A DNA stretch of 64,000 bases from Myxococcales bacterium (GCA_020633335.1 JACKDU010000013.1:124001-188000); one strand, 5' to 3'. Positions 25,489-36,295 are shown, counted from the first letter of the stretch. Notes: generated from the sequence alone by a model not told the origin. Numbers and translations are program-made.

Positions 25489-26526
25489 TCACTCGGCTGC
25501 GGGCGCGGCTGCGGGCGCGTCGGCGGGCGCGTCGGCGGGCGGGGCCGCGTCGACGGGCGGGGGCGCGGGCCGCCGGAGGAACGCCTCGTAGGCCGCGACC
25601 TTCTCGCCGTAGTCGCGGATCCGCGGCGAGGTGTCGACGAGGAGCGCCCGGAGGAGGAGGCTCGGCGGCAGCTCCTCCTCGGTCGGCGCCGCGAGGGCGT
25701 CGGCGAGCGCGTTCGGGTCGTCGGCGACCGCGTGGGCCGCGTGCAGGCGCTTGCCCTGGTACCACTTGAGCATCGCCAGCTCGCGCTCGATCCCGACCCG
25801 CTCCTGGATCAGCCGCCGCCAGCCGCTCCCCTGGGCCTCGAGGAGCTCCGGCGAGGAGGCCGCGTTCTCGACCAGGAGGACCGAGCAGAGCGCCTCGCGG
25901 GCGACCAGCGGGAAGATCTCGTCGCGGGTCGGCGCCCGCTCCCGGAGGGCGCCGGCCGGCGCCCAGCCGGAGGCCTCGGCGCGCTCGCGGGCGGTGTCGG
26001 CGAGGGTCGCCCCGATCAGCCCGAAGAGGAGGCCGCCGCGGTCGCGGAGGGCGGCGGCGAGGTCGAGGGCGGCGACGAGGCGCGGATCCTCGGGCCCCTC
26101 GGCCCGGCGGATCGCGACCTCGCCGAGGCGCAACGCGCCGATGATCGGGAAGGTCTCCTCCTGCCCGGGCTCGACCACGCAGGGGTGGGGGCCGAGCCCG
26201 CCGCCCTCGCGCTGCCAGGTGACGAGCTCGGCGAGCGCCCGGCGGAGCGGCTCATCGAGGTCGTCGTCGCCGAGCGGCGACGCGCCGCGCTCCAGCGCCT
26301 CGGCGGTCGACGAGCGCTGGAGCTCGGCAAGCGCCGCCGCGAGGTGGTCGATCGACCCGGCCGAGGAGGGGTGGGGCGCCGCCCAGGCGCTTACCTCGGC
26401 CCAGCGGGCCTCGATCACCTCGGGCGCCTCCTCGGGCAGCGCGACCCAGGGGCTGACGACGACGTAGCCGATCACCAGGGCGATCCCGAGGACCAGGAGC
26501 GAGATGAAGGAGATGATCCGGAGCAC
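25489..26526 (-). CDS. membrane-anchored hypothetical protein
   Basis: This 345-residue protein has one N-terminal membrane helix (ISFISLLVLGIALVIGYVVV), making it a probable inner-membrane anchor with a periplasmic helical domain rich in Ala, Glu and Leu. It ends in an Ala/Pro/Asp tail encoded by GCGTCGGCGGGC-type repeats. No family is recognised. It is the last minus-strand gene after the FHA-sigma54 operon, 167 bases away. Confidence 0.68.
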   Translation of the reverse strand: MLRIISFISLLVLGIALVIGYVVVSPWVALPEEAPEVIEARWAEVSAWAAPHPSSAGSIDHLAAALAELQRSSTAEALERGASPLGDDDLDEPLRRALAELVTWQREGGGLGPHPCVVEPGQEETFPIIGALRLGEVAIRRAEGPEDPRLVAALDLAAALRDRGGLLFGLIGATLADTARERAEASGWAPAGALRERAPTRDEIFPLVAREALCSVLLVENAASSPELLEAQGSGWRRLIQERVGIERELAMLKWYQGKRLHAAHAVADDPNALADALAAPTEEELPPSLLLRALLVDTSPRIRDYGEKVAAYEAFLRRPAPPPVDAAPPADAPADAPAAAPAAE

Positions 26527-26693
26527 CGCCCGAGCCTAGCAGCCCGTGGCAGAAGTCCCGCGCGCCCTCGCTTGCCCTCGTCGACCCTGAACGCCCCGCC
26601 AGAACCTGCACCAAGGCCGGTAGAGCGGCGTTCTGTCGAACCACGCAGGGGCGGCGATTGCAGCGTGAGGCCCAGCGACCGGCGCGCGCTCGC

Positions 26694-27608
26694 TCAGTGA
26701 GGGCGTCGCTCGCTGGCCTGGGCTCCCAGCGGCGAGATCGTCGGCGAGAGGCGGGCGCCGTCGAGGGTGAGGGCCTGGACCTCGGGGAGATCCGCGGCGA
26801 AGCCCAGGGTCATCGTCACCTGGAGGGCGTTGCTCTCCTCCTCGCGCTCCTCGTCGACGAAGGGGGTGAGCGGCCCGCGCTCGCTCACCCGCCAGAGCGG
26901 CTCGTTGCGGAGGCGGAGGCGCTCGACCGCGGCGACCAGGAGCTCGAGCTCGTGGGTGTAGGGCGAGGTCAGGACGATCGTGCAGCGGATCGTCCGGCAC
27001 TCGACGTCGCCGAGGGCGACCTGCGGCGCGTCGGGGGAGCCCTTGAAGGTCTTCTCGCGGACCTGCGCGATGATCTGGAAGATCAGCGAGCGGTGGACCG
27101 AGGCCCAGGGGCCGGCGAGCGGCTCGTCGGCGAAGGGGGCCGCGCCGATCGTCGCCCAGAGCTCGTCGAGCTCGGCCCTCGGGCGGGGCTCGGTGAAGAC
27201 CTCGACGCCGCCGCGGCGGCTCCGCTCCGGGCTACCTGGGTCCTCCTCCGGATCGGCGCTCGCCGGGTCCGCGGTCGCGGGCGCGCCCGGCTTGCCCGCG
27301 GGCGCGCCCGGCTTGCCCGCGGGCGGGTTCGCGGCGGCGGCCGCCGCCGGCCGGGCCGGGGTCGGGGCCCGCCGCGCGAGCTTGGCGTCGACGTCGTCGT
27401 GGACCCGGTGGACGTGGTTGAGGGTCCGGAAGATCACGCTCTTCCCGGGCTTCGGCGGCGGCCGGACGTACCAGGGCCGCGCGTCGAAGGGCAGGATGAC
27501 GAAGAGGTAGACCAGCGCCGACACGCAGGCGAGGGCGACCGGGAGGAGCCAGGTCCGCGACCAGGCGACGGCTGGGCGCTCGAGGAGGGCGTGGAGGCGG
27601 GCGTTCAT
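26694..27608 (-). CDS. membrane-anchored hypothetical protein, operon with FHA-sigma54 activator
   Basis: This 304-residue protein has one N-terminal helix (LLPVALACVSALVYLFVILPF) after a short cytoplasmic lead. An Ala/Pro/Gly/Lys linker follows, with GKPGAPA present twice from a 21-bp tandem duplication. The C-terminal domain has two Cys (DVECRTIRCTIVL), a pattern seen in small periplasmic proteins of myxobacteria (ECRTTTC-type). Its start overlaps the stop of the upstream gene as ATGA, so it belongs to the same operon. Function is unknown. Confidence 0.72.
   Translation of the reverse strand: MNARLHALLERPAVAWSRTWLLPVALACVSALVYLFVILPFDARPWYVRPPPKPGKSVIFRTLNHVHRVHDDVDAKLARRAPTPARPAAAAAANPPAGKPGAPAGKPGAPATADPASADPEEDPGSPERSRRGGVEVFTEPRPRAELDELWATIGAAPFADEPLAGPWASVHRSLIFQIIAQVREKTFKGSPDAPQVALGDVECRTIRCTIVLTSPYTHELELLVAAVERLRLRNEPLWRVSERGPLTPFVDEEREEESNALQVTMTLGFAADLPEVQALTLDGARLSPTISPLGAQASERRPH
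27280..27321. repeat. 21-bp perfect tandem duplication
   Basis: Two identical 21-base copies encode GKPGAPA twice in the linker of the membrane-anchored protein at 26694-27608. Confidence 0.85.
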
Positions 27609-28011
27609 GGGGTCGGGGGGTCAGGGGTCGGGATCACGACGCGCCAGGCGCCGTCCTCGTGGACCAGCGAGAGGTCGATCGTCTGCTGCTGGCTGCCATG
27701 GATCCGGACGCGGGCGTGGGACTCGTCGCCCTCGAGGAGCTCGACCCGGGCGACGCGGAGCATCGGATCGACGTCGACGATCTGCAACATCTCGTCGGGG
27801 GCGATCGTCCGGCGGCCGCCGACGTGGTGGGTCGCCCGCTCGGCGGCCGCGGTCAGGCGGCGGCTCGCGGCGCCCTCGAGCATCGGCAGGAGCTTGGCGA
27901 CGTCGCCGCGCTGGACCGCCTCGACGAAGCGCTGGGCGACCGCCTCGGGGGTGTCGGCCGCGCCCCCGCAGGCGAGCGCGAAGACGACGGCGAGCGCGAG
28001 CCCAGGCCGCC

Positions 28012-28015
<4 letters not shown>
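27605..28015 (-). CDS. small lipoprotein, NTF2/DUF4878-like
   Basis: This 136-residue protein has a lipobox VFALAC and then TPEAVAQRFVEAVQRGDVAKLLPML, the opening of NTF2-like/DUF4878 folds. It finishes with VRIHGSQQQTIDLSLVHEDGAWRVV. Such domains bind small ligands or partners in the periplasm. It overlaps by four bases (ATGA) with genes on both sides, so it is translationally coupled to the sigma54 activator and the membrane-anchored protein. Confidence 0.76.
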
Positions 28016-29424
<1,409 letters not shown>

Positions 29425-29440
29425 GGGATCGTCGCGGCGG

Positions 29441-30112
29441 TCAATTCACCAGGCGGAGGTGCCGTGGCTTCGACTTGGCGCGCCCGCCGACTTTGCCCGA
29501 CGCCGGCCGCCGGCGCCAGGGGCGGGCGATCACCAGGAGCGCGAGCGCCATCGCCACGCCGTTGACCACCAGGAGTGACCAGGGCTCGCCGCGGAGGAGC
29601 GGGGCGACGAGCGCGAGGGCGCCGATCAGGAGCGCGAGGGTGCGGGCCGTGAATTGGAGGACGCCGAAGAGGTTGAGCTCCTGCTTGCCGTAGACCACCC
29701 CGAAGGCGGCGACCGCCGCGAGGTCGCCGGGCACCGAGCCGCCGAGCTGGACCGCGAGGGCGGCCGGCACCGCGAGGCCGAGGAGCGCGAGCGTGAGGTA
29801 GCCGGCGAGGCCGCAGCCGAGGATCAGCGCGAGGTAGCGCGCGCTCCCCCAGCGGCGGGCGAGCGACGTGCCGATCACCCACTGGATCAGGCCGGTGCCG
29901 ATCAGCCCGTTGAGGTGGCCCTCGGGGAAGAGGATGAGGGCGCTGAGGGGGCGCCAGAGCTCGAGGCCGTCGGCGAAGGCGGAGGAGAGGAGGAGGCGCC
30001 CGGCGATCGGCTGGTCGCCGAGGATCATGTTGGTCAGGGCGATCGCCAGGAAGTAGGCGAGGGGCGCCCGACCGAAGGGGGGCAAGCCGGCGAAGGTGCG
30101 GGCGCGGGCCAC
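29441..30112 (-). CDS. rhomboid-like membrane protein, probably inactive
   Basis: This 223-residue protein has a GTG start and six or more membrane helices. It shows rhomboid landmarks: FPEGHLNGLIG..L (His/Asn helix), ARRWGSARYL, a Gly-rich helix with GGSVPGDLAAV where GxSG is expected, and ELNLFGVLQFTARTLA like the usual LFF.....AR. The last helix, LLVVNGVAMALALLVI, lacks the catalytic His. A Ser remains but the dyad is not complete, so a pseudo-rhomboid is likely. It sits 16 bases upstream of the FHA-sigma54 gene, probably the first gene of that operon. Confidence 0.65.
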   Translation of the reverse strand: MARARTFAGLPPFGRAPLAYFLAIALTNMILGDQPIAGRLLLSSAFADGLELWRPLSALILFPEGHLNGLIGTGLIQWVIGTSLARRWGSARYLALILGCGLAGYLTLALLGLAVPAALAVQLGGSVPGDLAAVAAFGVVYGKQELNLFGVLQFTARTLALLIGALALVAPLLRGEPWSLLVVNGVAMALALLVIARPWRRRPASGKVGGRAKSKPRHLRLVN

Positions 30113-30213
30113 CGCGGGAGGATAGCAGCCGCGCCGCGGCGGGGAGACCTCCGCGGGCGCCCGGCGCCCGCGGGCGGCCGTCGCCGGGCCGGGCCCGCGA
30201 TCTGGACGCTTTT

Positions 30214-30242
30214 TTGCGGGCGGCCGGCGGGTCGGCGACAAT
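30214..30242 (+). promoter_or_regulatory. candidate promoter of 107-residue gene, leaderless
   Basis: TTGCGG and GACAAT are separated by 17 bases. The -10-like box ends eight bases before ATG 30250, so the transcript would start at or next to the start codon, with no ribosome site. Confidence 0.4.
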
Positions 30243-30249
30243 TCCCTAC

Positions 30250-30573
30250 ATGTCTACCCAGCCCGCTGCAAACCGTCGTCGTCACCGGGTCTTCGCCACC
30301 AAGTTCACCGAGTATCACCTCCGCTCCGACGAGTGCGTCGGGGTCCGGGACCGTGAGACCGGCGCCTGGCTCCGCCACCACGCGGCCCTCCGGCTGCGGG
30401 CGATCCAGCTCCCCGAGTCCGGTGATGACCTCCGCTGGGTCGGCCGCCGGATCCAGTTCTGGGGTCGCCTCGCCGACGTCGTCACCTCGCCGGTGATCGA
30501 GGTCGGTCGGCCCGAGCGCTGGGCGGTCGATCACTACATCTCGCAGGCGACCTGCGGCGAGATCGCGGCCTAG
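30250..30573 (+). CDS. small conserved-looking hypothetical protein
   Basis: This 107-residue soluble basic protein has no signal and no membrane helix. It contains short motifs VGVRDRETGAWLRHH and RRIQFWGRLADVVTSPVIE, suggesting a compact beta-rich fold. Codon use is normal for the genome, which supports a real gene. It stands alone, divergent from the rhomboid operon. Function is unknown. Confidence 0.68.
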   Translation: MSTQPAANRRRHRVFATKFTEYHLRSDECVGVRDRETGAWLRHHAALRLRAIQLPESGDDLRWVGRRIQFWGRLADVVTSPVIEVGRPERWAVDHYISQATCGEIAA

Positions 30574-30656
30574 GTCGCTCGCTCGAGGTCGCCGCGGCGA
30601 CGACGTCGGCCGAGCGCTCGCTCGGGCCGACGACGCGCCGCGGACCGGGCGCAGGG

Positions 30657-32183
30657 CTACCAGGCGCTGACGCCCGTGAGCATCGAGTCCGGCTGGTTGC
30701 CGCCGCAGCAGCCGGCGGTGTTGTTGCCGTCCGCGACCGCGACCAGGCGGATCGCCGCGCACTCGCGGGGCATGAACGAGACCTTGCAGCTGTTGCCCAT
30801 CGCCGAGCCGGTGCAGCTCTTGCCGTTGGTGTCGAGGGTGGCGACCAGGACGTTGTCGCAGTAGACGTCCCACTTGCCCTGGCAGACCGTGGTGCTGCTG
30901 TAGGTGGTGACGCCGACGTTCTGCACGCAGGCCTTGGGGCCCGAGCAGGTGATCTCCTGGTTGAAGGCCTGGAAGTTCTGGCCGTGGCTCGAGGTCCACT
31001 GCCAGGCGTCGTAGGTGCAGGGGTTGCCGTTCCAGCAGCCGCTCGCGGTGTCGTTGCCGATCGTGTTGAACGACGCGCGCTGCCCTGAGGGCATGCACTG
31101 GTTCGAGGTGCAGTCGTTGGCGCAGGCGTCGTCGTCGACGTTGTTGCCGTCGTCGCACTCCTCGACCCCGGCTTGGGTGTAGCCGTCGCCGCACTTCGCG
31201 TTGAGGCAGCCGGCGACGCAGGCGTCGGTGTTGACGCCGTTGCCGTCGTCACACTCCTCGCCGGCGGTCATGTTGACCTTGCCGTCGCCGCAGGAGACCT
31301 GGGTGCAGTCGTCGTTGCAGGCGACCGACTCGCCGGCGTCGTCGCAGTCCTCGACGCCCGCCTGGACGAAGCCGTCGCCGCAGGTCGCGCTCAGGCAGTT
31401 GGTCGGGCAGGCGTCGGAGTCGACGTCGTTGCCGTCGTCGCACTCCTCGCCCTGCTGGATCGCGCCGTCGCCGCAGCTAGCGAGGACGCAGGCGTTCGAG
31501 CACTCGTCGTCGTCGATGTCGTTGCCGTCGTCGCAGGCCTCGACCCGGGCCTGGACGAAGCCGTCGCCGCAGCTCGCGGCGGCGCAGGTGTTGAGGCAGC
31601 CGTCGGTCTGATCGTTGTTGCCGTCGTCGCACTCCTCGGCGCCCTCCTGGACGAAGCCGTCGCCGCAGCTCGCGTTCAGGCAGTTGGTCGGGCAGGCGTC
31701 GGTGTCGACGTCGTTGCCGTCGTCGCACTCCTCGCCCTCCTGGACGACCCCGTCGCCGCAGGACGGCAGGGTGCAGGCGTTGGTGCAGGCGTCGTCGTCG
31801 ACGTCGTTGCCGTCGTCGCAGGCCTCGACCCGATCCTGGACGACGCCGTCGCCGCAGCGGGCGGTCGTGCACTCGTTGGTGCAGCCGTCGTTGTCGCTCT
31901 GGTTGCCGTCGTCGCACTCCTCGCCGGCGTCGACCTGGCCGTCGCCGCAGGCGGGTCCCGCGGTCGAGCCGGCGCTCGCGGAGTCGGTGACCGCCGTGCC
32001 GGCGCCGGTGGTCGTCGCGTCGCCGGTGGTCGACGCCGAGGTCGTCGAGGTCGTCGACGTCGTCGTCGTGTTGCCGGCGGTGAAGGAGGTATCGCTGGTG
32101 CTCTGCTCGTCGCCGGAGCAGGCGAGCGCGAGCGCCGAAGCGACGAGGAAGGGGGCGAAAACGACACGGTAGCGGCGAGTCAT
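30657..32183 (-). CDS. DUF4215 nine-repeat Cys-rich lipoprotein
   Basis: This 508-residue protein has a lipobox ALALAC, SGDE and a Thr/Ser/Ala linker to about residue 75. Nine consecutive repeats follow, of the form CGDGxxxxGxEECDDGNxxDxDxCxxxC (DUF4215, Myxococcus Cys-rich repeat; residues about 78-365). The C-terminal domain of about 140 residues has four disulfide-type Cys and blocks CWNGNPCTYDAWQW, CQGKWDVYCD and SCTGSAMGNSCKVSF. The repeats are a rigid acidic stalk that may bind calcium through Asp-rich loops. It is probably a surface receptor or adhesin. Confidence 0.87.
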   Translation of the reverse strand: MTRRYRVVFAPFLVASALALACSGDEQSTSDTSFTAGNTTTTSTTSTTSASTTGDATTTGAGTAVTDSASAGSTAGPACGDGQVDAGEECDDGNQSDNDGCTNECTTARCGDGVVQDRVEACDDGNDVDDDACTNACTLPSCGDGVVQEGEECDDGNDVDTDACPTNCLNASCGDGFVQEGAEECDDGNNDQTDGCLNTCAAASCGDGFVQARVEACDDGNDIDDDECSNACVLASCGDGAIQQGEECDDGNDVDSDACPTNCLSATCGDGFVQAGVEDCDDAGESVACNDDCTQVSCGDGKVNMTAGEECDDGNGVNTDACVAGCLNAKCGDGYTQAGVEECDDGNNVDDDACANDCTSNQCMPSGQRASFNTIGNDTASGCWNGNPCTYDAWQWTSSHGQNFQAFNQEITCSGPKACVQNVGVTTYSSTTVCQGKWDVYCDNVLVATLDTNGKSCTGSAMGNSCKVSFMPRECAAIRLVAVADGNNTAGCCGGNQPDSMLTGVSAW

Positions 32184-32279
32184 CGCCGCCCAGGATCCCG
32201 ACCGTCGGCGGCCTGGTCAATCGACCATTTCCCGGCTCGGCGGCCGGGCGCTCGATCGCGCGTCGTCGCCCGGGTCGCG

Positions 32280-32963
32280 CTACCCCTCGTAGCGGTAGCC
32301 GACCCCGTGGACGGTCCGGATGATCTGCGGATCGCGGGGATCGGCCTCGATCTTCTTGCGGAGCTTGGCGACGTGCTGGTCGATCGTCCGGCTGTTCGGG
32401 TAATGGTCGATCCCCCAGCAGGTCGAGAAGATCCGGTCGCGGTCGAGGACCACGCCGACGTTGTCGGCGAAGAGGCGGAGGAGCTGGACCTCGCGGAGGC
32501 TGAGCTCGATCACCTCCTGGCCGCGGAGCGCCCGGAGCTCGTCGGCGATCACCTGGAGGCCGCCGATCAGGAAGCCCTGGGGCTCCGGGCTCGGCCGCCG
32601 ACGGAGGCAGCGGCGGGAGACCGCGCGGATCCGCGCGATCAGCTCGTGGATCCCGAAGGGCTTGTTGATGTAGTCGTCGGCGCCGAGCTCGAGGCCGATG
32701 ACCCGATCGATCTCCTCGGACTTCGCGCTGAGGAAGATGATCGGCAGCTCGGGGTCGCGCGCGCGGATCCGCCGGCACACGTCGTAGCCGTTGACCTTCG
32801 GCATCATGATGTCGAGGAGGACGAAGTCGGGCGGGGCGGCCTCGTAGGCCGCGATCGCGGCCTCGCCGTCGGGCGCGAGCGTGCAGGTGTAGCCCTCGCG
32901 CTCGAGGACGTCGGCGAGGCCGCGGAGGATCTTGGGGTCATCTTCGGCGATCAGGACCTTCAT
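32280..32963 (-). CDS. OmpR-family response regulator
   Basis: This 227-residue protein has a receiver domain (MKVLIAEDDPKIL; phospho-acceptor Asp51 in LLDIMMP; Lys in NKPFG). A C-terminal winged helix follows (LSLREVQLLRLFADN, NSRTIDQHVAKLRKKIE, IRTVHGVGYRYEG). It acts downstream of the histidine kinase, with which it overlaps by four bases (ATGA). Target genes are unknown. Confidence 0.93.
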   Translation of the reverse strand: MKVLIAEDDPKILRGLADVLEREGYTCTLAPDGEAAIAAYEAAPPDFVLLDIMMPKVNGYDVCRRIRARDPELPIIFLSAKSEEIDRVIGLELGADDYINKPFGIHELIARIRAVSRRCLRRRPSPEPQGFLIGGLQVIADELRALRGQEVIELSLREVQLLRLFADNVGVVLDRDRIFSTCWGIDHYPNSRTIDQHVAKLRKKIEADPRDPQIIRTVHGVGYRYEG

Positions 32964-34756
32964 CGCTGGCTCTCCCCGTGCGGGTCGGTGGTCTCGGGGG
33001 CGGTCGGCAGGGTGAGCTCGAAGCAGGCGCCGTCGTCGGCGGGGACGAGCTCGAGGTCGCCGCCCTGCTGACGGGCGAGGTCGCGGGCGATCGTCAGGCC
33101 GATCCCGGTGCCGCTCACCCCCTCGGTGAGGTCGGAGCGCGCGCGGAAGAAGGGCTCGAAGACCCGGCGACGGAGCCCCGGCGGGATCCCGGGGCCGTGA
33201 TCGCGGACCCGCACGCGGGTGCGCCTGGGATCCTGCTCGACCTCGATCTCGACCGCGCCGCCGCCGGCCGCGTACTTCTCGACGTTGCTCAGGAGGTTGG
33301 CGAGGATCTGGCCGGTCGCGTCCTCGTCGGCGAGGACCGGCCGGGGGGCGGCGCCGCGGCGGACGACCTCGAGGCCGCGCTCGCGGAAGGCGGGGCCGAA
33401 GTGGTCGACGGTCGCCCGCACCAGCCCGTCGAGGTCGAAGGGGCGGGCGCGCTCGCTCGCCGGTCGGCCGCGCCGCGAGAAGGTGAGGACGTTGGCGATC
33501 AGCCGCGAGAGGCGCTGGCTCTCCGAGACGATCACCGCCGCCCGCTCCTCGGCCGCGTCGTCGACCCCGCCGAGGTCGTCGGCGAGGAGCTCGGCGTAGA
33601 GGCGGATGTTGGTCAGCGGGGTCTTGAGCTCGTGCGAGACCTGGGTGACGAAGGAGACCCGCTCGCGGGCCTCTCGCATGTTCCGCGACCACTCGCGGTA
33701 GAAGAAGACGGCGAGGCCGAGGAGGACGATCGCGGTCGCGCCGAGGCCGAGGAGGACGACGAAGCGCGAGGTCGGCAGCGCGAGCGGGGCGTCGTCCTCG
33801 GGCCCGTAGTAGAGGAGCGCCCAGGCCTCGAGGGGCGGCGCGAGGCCGAGGCGGGCGAGCGGCGCCTCGGCGTCGTCGGGCTCGTGGTTCCCCCACTGGT
33901 AGAGCGGCTCGCCCTGGGCGTCGGCGACGACGATCAGGCTCGCCTGCTCGCCGGTCGCCGGCAGCGCGGCGATCAGCCGCTGGAGGAGCGCCGCCCGCTC
34001 GATCTCGGCGCCGGCGATCAGGCCGTCGGCGCGGCGGCGCCAGAAGAGGAGGTGGAGGCCCTCCTCCCAGTACCAGGCGATCCAGCCCTGCTCGCGGATC
34101 CGGGCGAGGCCGGCGAGGCTGTCGGCCGCCGGAACCTGTCCTTCGGGGCTAGTCTCGCCGGCGACGGGGGAGTTCGGCGGGAGCGCCTGCTGCTGGGCGT
34201 AGACCGCCTGCGGCGCCTGCTGCTGGGCGACCTCCGCCTGCGGGCTCGCGGAGGAGGGCAGGAGCGAGCCGGCCGAGCTCGCCGGCAGGGTCCAGGTCGA
34301 GTCGACGCCGCCGCGGGCGAGCGCCCGCCCGGCCTCGTTCCCCTCGGCGGGGCCGACCCGCGCGAGCTCGGCCCGCGCCTCCCAGATCGCCCGCGTGCGC
34401 TCGAGGAAGTCGCGCTCGTCCTGGCTCGCCTCGCCGTCGGCGAGCGGGTGGAGGCGGCGGCCCTCGGCGTCGGCGACGAAGACCTGGCGGACCAGCGGCT
34501 GGCCGCGCTCGAAGGCCCGCAGCCCCTCGCGGTCGATCGGCGTCGACTCGATCCCCTGGGCGAGCTCGACCTCGAGGTCGCCGATCACCTCGGTGATCGC
34601 CGAGCGCGAGTCGTCGAGGCGCTGCCCCAGGAGCTCGCGGAAGCGGTGGCCGAGGAGGGTCTCCTCGTCCTGCAGCATCTTGCCGGCGAGCGCCGCGAGG
34701 AGCGCGAGCGGCCCGACGACCATGCAGATCAGGGCGATGAGGAGGTGGCGGCGCAT
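32960..34756 (-). CDS. membrane sensor histidine kinase
   Basis: This 598-residue protein has a first membrane helix near residues 5-28 and a large periplasmic sensor (30-320). That sensor includes a low-complexity Ala/Gln stretch of QQQAPQAVYAQQQALPP type. A second helix lies near 323-345. The HisKA motif is SHELKTPLTN (about 372) and the HATPase includes NLLSNVEKYA, DHGPGIPPGL and GTGIGLTIARDL. It phosphorylates the OmpR-type regulator encoded after it. A copy of the 20-bp palindrome lies in the sensor linker at 34134-34153, with codons ACT, GAA, GGA and GTT. Confidence 0.9.
   Translation of the reverse strand: MRRHLLIALICMVVGPLALLAALAGKMLQDEETLLGHRFRELLGQRLDDSRSAITEVIGDLEVELAQGIESTPIDREGLRAFERGQPLVRQVFVADAEGRRLHPLADGEASQDERDFLERTRAIWEARAELARVGPAEGNEAGRALARGGVDSTWTLPASSAGSLLPSSASPQAEVAQQQAPQAVYAQQQALPPNSPVAGETSPEGQVPAADSLAGLARIREQGWIAWYWEEGLHLLFWRRRADGLIAGAEIERAALLQRLIAALPATGEQASLIVVADAQGEPLYQWGNHEPDDAEAPLARLGLAPPLEAWALLYYGPEDDAPLALPTSRFVVLLGLGATAIVLLGLAVFFYREWSRNMREARERVSFVTQVSHELKTPLTNIRLYAELLADDLGGVDDAAEERAAVIVSESQRLSRLIANVLTFSRRGRPASERARPFDLDGLVRATVDHFGPAFRERGLEVVRRGAAPRPVLADEDATGQILANLLSNVEKYAAGGGAVEIEVEQDPRRTRVRVRDHGPGIPPGLRRRVFEPFFRARSDLTEGVSGTGIGLTIARDLARQQGGDLELVPADDGACFELTLPTAPETTDPHGESQR
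34134..34153 (+). repeat. dispersed 20-bp palindrome, site 9
   Basis: It reads ACCTGTCCTTCGGGGCTAGT, inside the variable sensor region of the histidine kinase. Only the left half is well kept. Confidence 0.45.
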
Positions 34757-34823
34757 CGGCGGAGAGCGGCTCGGCGGCCCTCGCCGGCACGGTATCCCGG
34801 GCCGCCGGGGCCGGCAAGGCGGG

Positions 34824-36143
34824 TCAGAAGGACTGCTGGACGTCGAGCTCGTACTGCCGCTTGCGCATCACCTTGCGCTGGCGGTTCCACCCCTCGGCGT
34901 CGAGGTTCTTGGCGTCGGAGGAGTTGTCGAGCGCCTGCTTCTTGAGCTTCGGCGAGGCGTAGCGGGCGGCGGCCTCGTCGAGGTAGTCGGAGTTGGCCTG
35001 GAGGAGGCGCTGGGCCTGGAGGACCTCGCCGCGGTCGCGGAGGTCGAGCGCCAGGCGGTTTCGCTCGTTGGCGATCGCCTCGGTGTGGGCGACGAGCACC
35101 GAGGGGACCATCGCCGCGTCGGCCTCCATCACCGAGTCGGTGAAGCGGAGCGCGACCACCCGGCGGTCGAGCTCGCTCTGGCCCGAGAGGAGATCGAGGT
35201 AGGTGGTGGTGACGGTGGCGAGCGGCTGGTCGGCGCCGGCGACCCCGGGGCCGACCTCGGCCTCGATGAGGACGAACTTCTCCTGGCCGCCGTAGACCTG
35301 TCCCTGGGTATAGGTGATGGTGCGGCCGGTGATCATCGCCTCGCGGTTGAGCACCCGCATCGGCCGCACGCCGGGGGCGAGGTCGATCCGCACGAGCGCG
35401 CCCTGGGCGACCACGGAGGTGATGTCGCCGAGCTCGGCGGCGAAGAGGCGCTCGAGGTCCGAGGCGTCGGCCGCGAAGGCGTGGTTGCCGTCGCTCCGCA
35501 TCGCCAGCTGGACCATCAGGTCCTCGTTGTAGCCGAGGCCGAGGCCGACCGTGGTGATCGCGATCCGCTCCTTGGCGCAGGCGGCTCCGAGGCGGCCGAG
35601 GGCGTTCGGCGACGAGGGGCCGACGTTGGCCTTGCCGTCGGAGAGGAGGATCACCCGGTTCACCTGGTTCTGCCGGAGGAATTTGCGGACCTCGCCGACG
35701 CCCTTGGAGACCCCGGCGAAGAGGGCGGTCGAGCCGTGGGCCTGGACCCCGAGGATCGCCTCGGCGATCCGTCGGCGCTCGGAGACCCGGGTCGCCGGCA
35801 CCAGCACCCGCACCCGACCGTCGTAGGCGACGACCGAGACCAGGTCGTCCGGGCGCAGGCGATCGAGGAGGTGGAGCGCAGAGGTCTTCGCCTTCTCGAG
35901 CTTCTCGCCGGCCATCGATCCCGACTTGTCGAGGACGATCGCCAGGTTGATCGGCGCCCGGGCGGCGCTGTCGGCGATGTCCAGCCCGCGGAGCCCGACC
36001 TTGAGGACCACCGTCCGCATCTGACCGGCGAGGACCACCGGGGTGGCCGTCTCCGCGCGGAGCTCGATCGATCCGGCGATCGCCTCCGGGGCGCAAAGGA
36101 GGACGGACGCGAGGGCTGCGAGGGCTGCGAGGCGGCGGGTCAT
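34824..36143 (-). CDS. secreted VWA-domain protein
   Basis: This 439-residue protein has a cleavable signal (LAALASVLLCAPEAIAG). The VWA domain from about residue 65 has a metal site DKSGSM (72-77), GSTALFAG and LLSDGKANVG. A beta-domain follows (VRIDLAPGVRPMRVLNREA), then a helical C-terminus. The layout matches Ca-activated chloride channel-like or YfbK-type secreted bacterial proteins with metal-dependent binding. It is co-directional with the two-component pair 67 bases downstream, so it could be the sensor's partner. A palindrome copy lies at 35296-35315. Confidence 0.84.
   Translation of the reverse strand: MTRRLAALAALASVLLCAPEAIAGSIELRAETATPVVLAGQMRTVVLKVGLRGLDIADSAARAPINLAIVLDKSGSMAGEKLEKAKTSALHLLDRLRPDDLVSVVAYDGRVRVLVPATRVSERRRIAEAILGVQAHGSTALFAGVSKGVGEVRKFLRQNQVNRVILLSDGKANVGPSSPNALGRLGAACAKERIAITTVGLGLGYNEDLMVQLAMRSDGNHAFAADASDLERLFAAELGDITSVVAQGALVRIDLAPGVRPMRVLNREAMITGRTITYTQGQVYGGQEKFVLIEAEVGPGVAGADQPLATVTTTYLDLLSGQSELDRRVVALRFTDSVMEADAAMVPSVLVAHTEAIANERNRLALDLRDRGEVLQAQRLLQANSDYLDEAAARYASPKLKKQALDNSSDAKNLDAEGWNRQRKVMRKRQYELDVQQSF
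35296..35315 (+). repeat. dispersed 20-bp palindrome, site 10
   Basis: It reads ACCTGTCCCTGGGTATAGGT and is followed by GATGG. It is inside the VWA gene, encoding TYTQGQV with TAT and GGA. It resembles site 14, which continues similarly. Confidence 0.5.
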
Positions 36144-36295
36144 GACAGTGCTCCGTGGGCTCCCTCGGAGGATGGTAGAGGTCGCCCTTCGCCGGGTGAT
36201 AACGCGGTGAAAGACTTGTAAAAAATGCCGGTGCGCGGACGCGCGCTTCGCCCTTCTCGGGCCCCGGGGCCCGCCCTCCAGCGTACAATGGCGCG

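Noticed and set aside
26604..26623. ACCTGCACCAAGGCCGGTAG as another palindrome copy
   Set aside because: Only the left half agrees; too weak to count.
30657..32183. Regularly repeated DNA that could suggest a CRISPR array
   Set aside because: The repeats are codon-phased and encode DUF4215 units that differ in sequence; there are no identical repeats with unique spacers and no cas genes.
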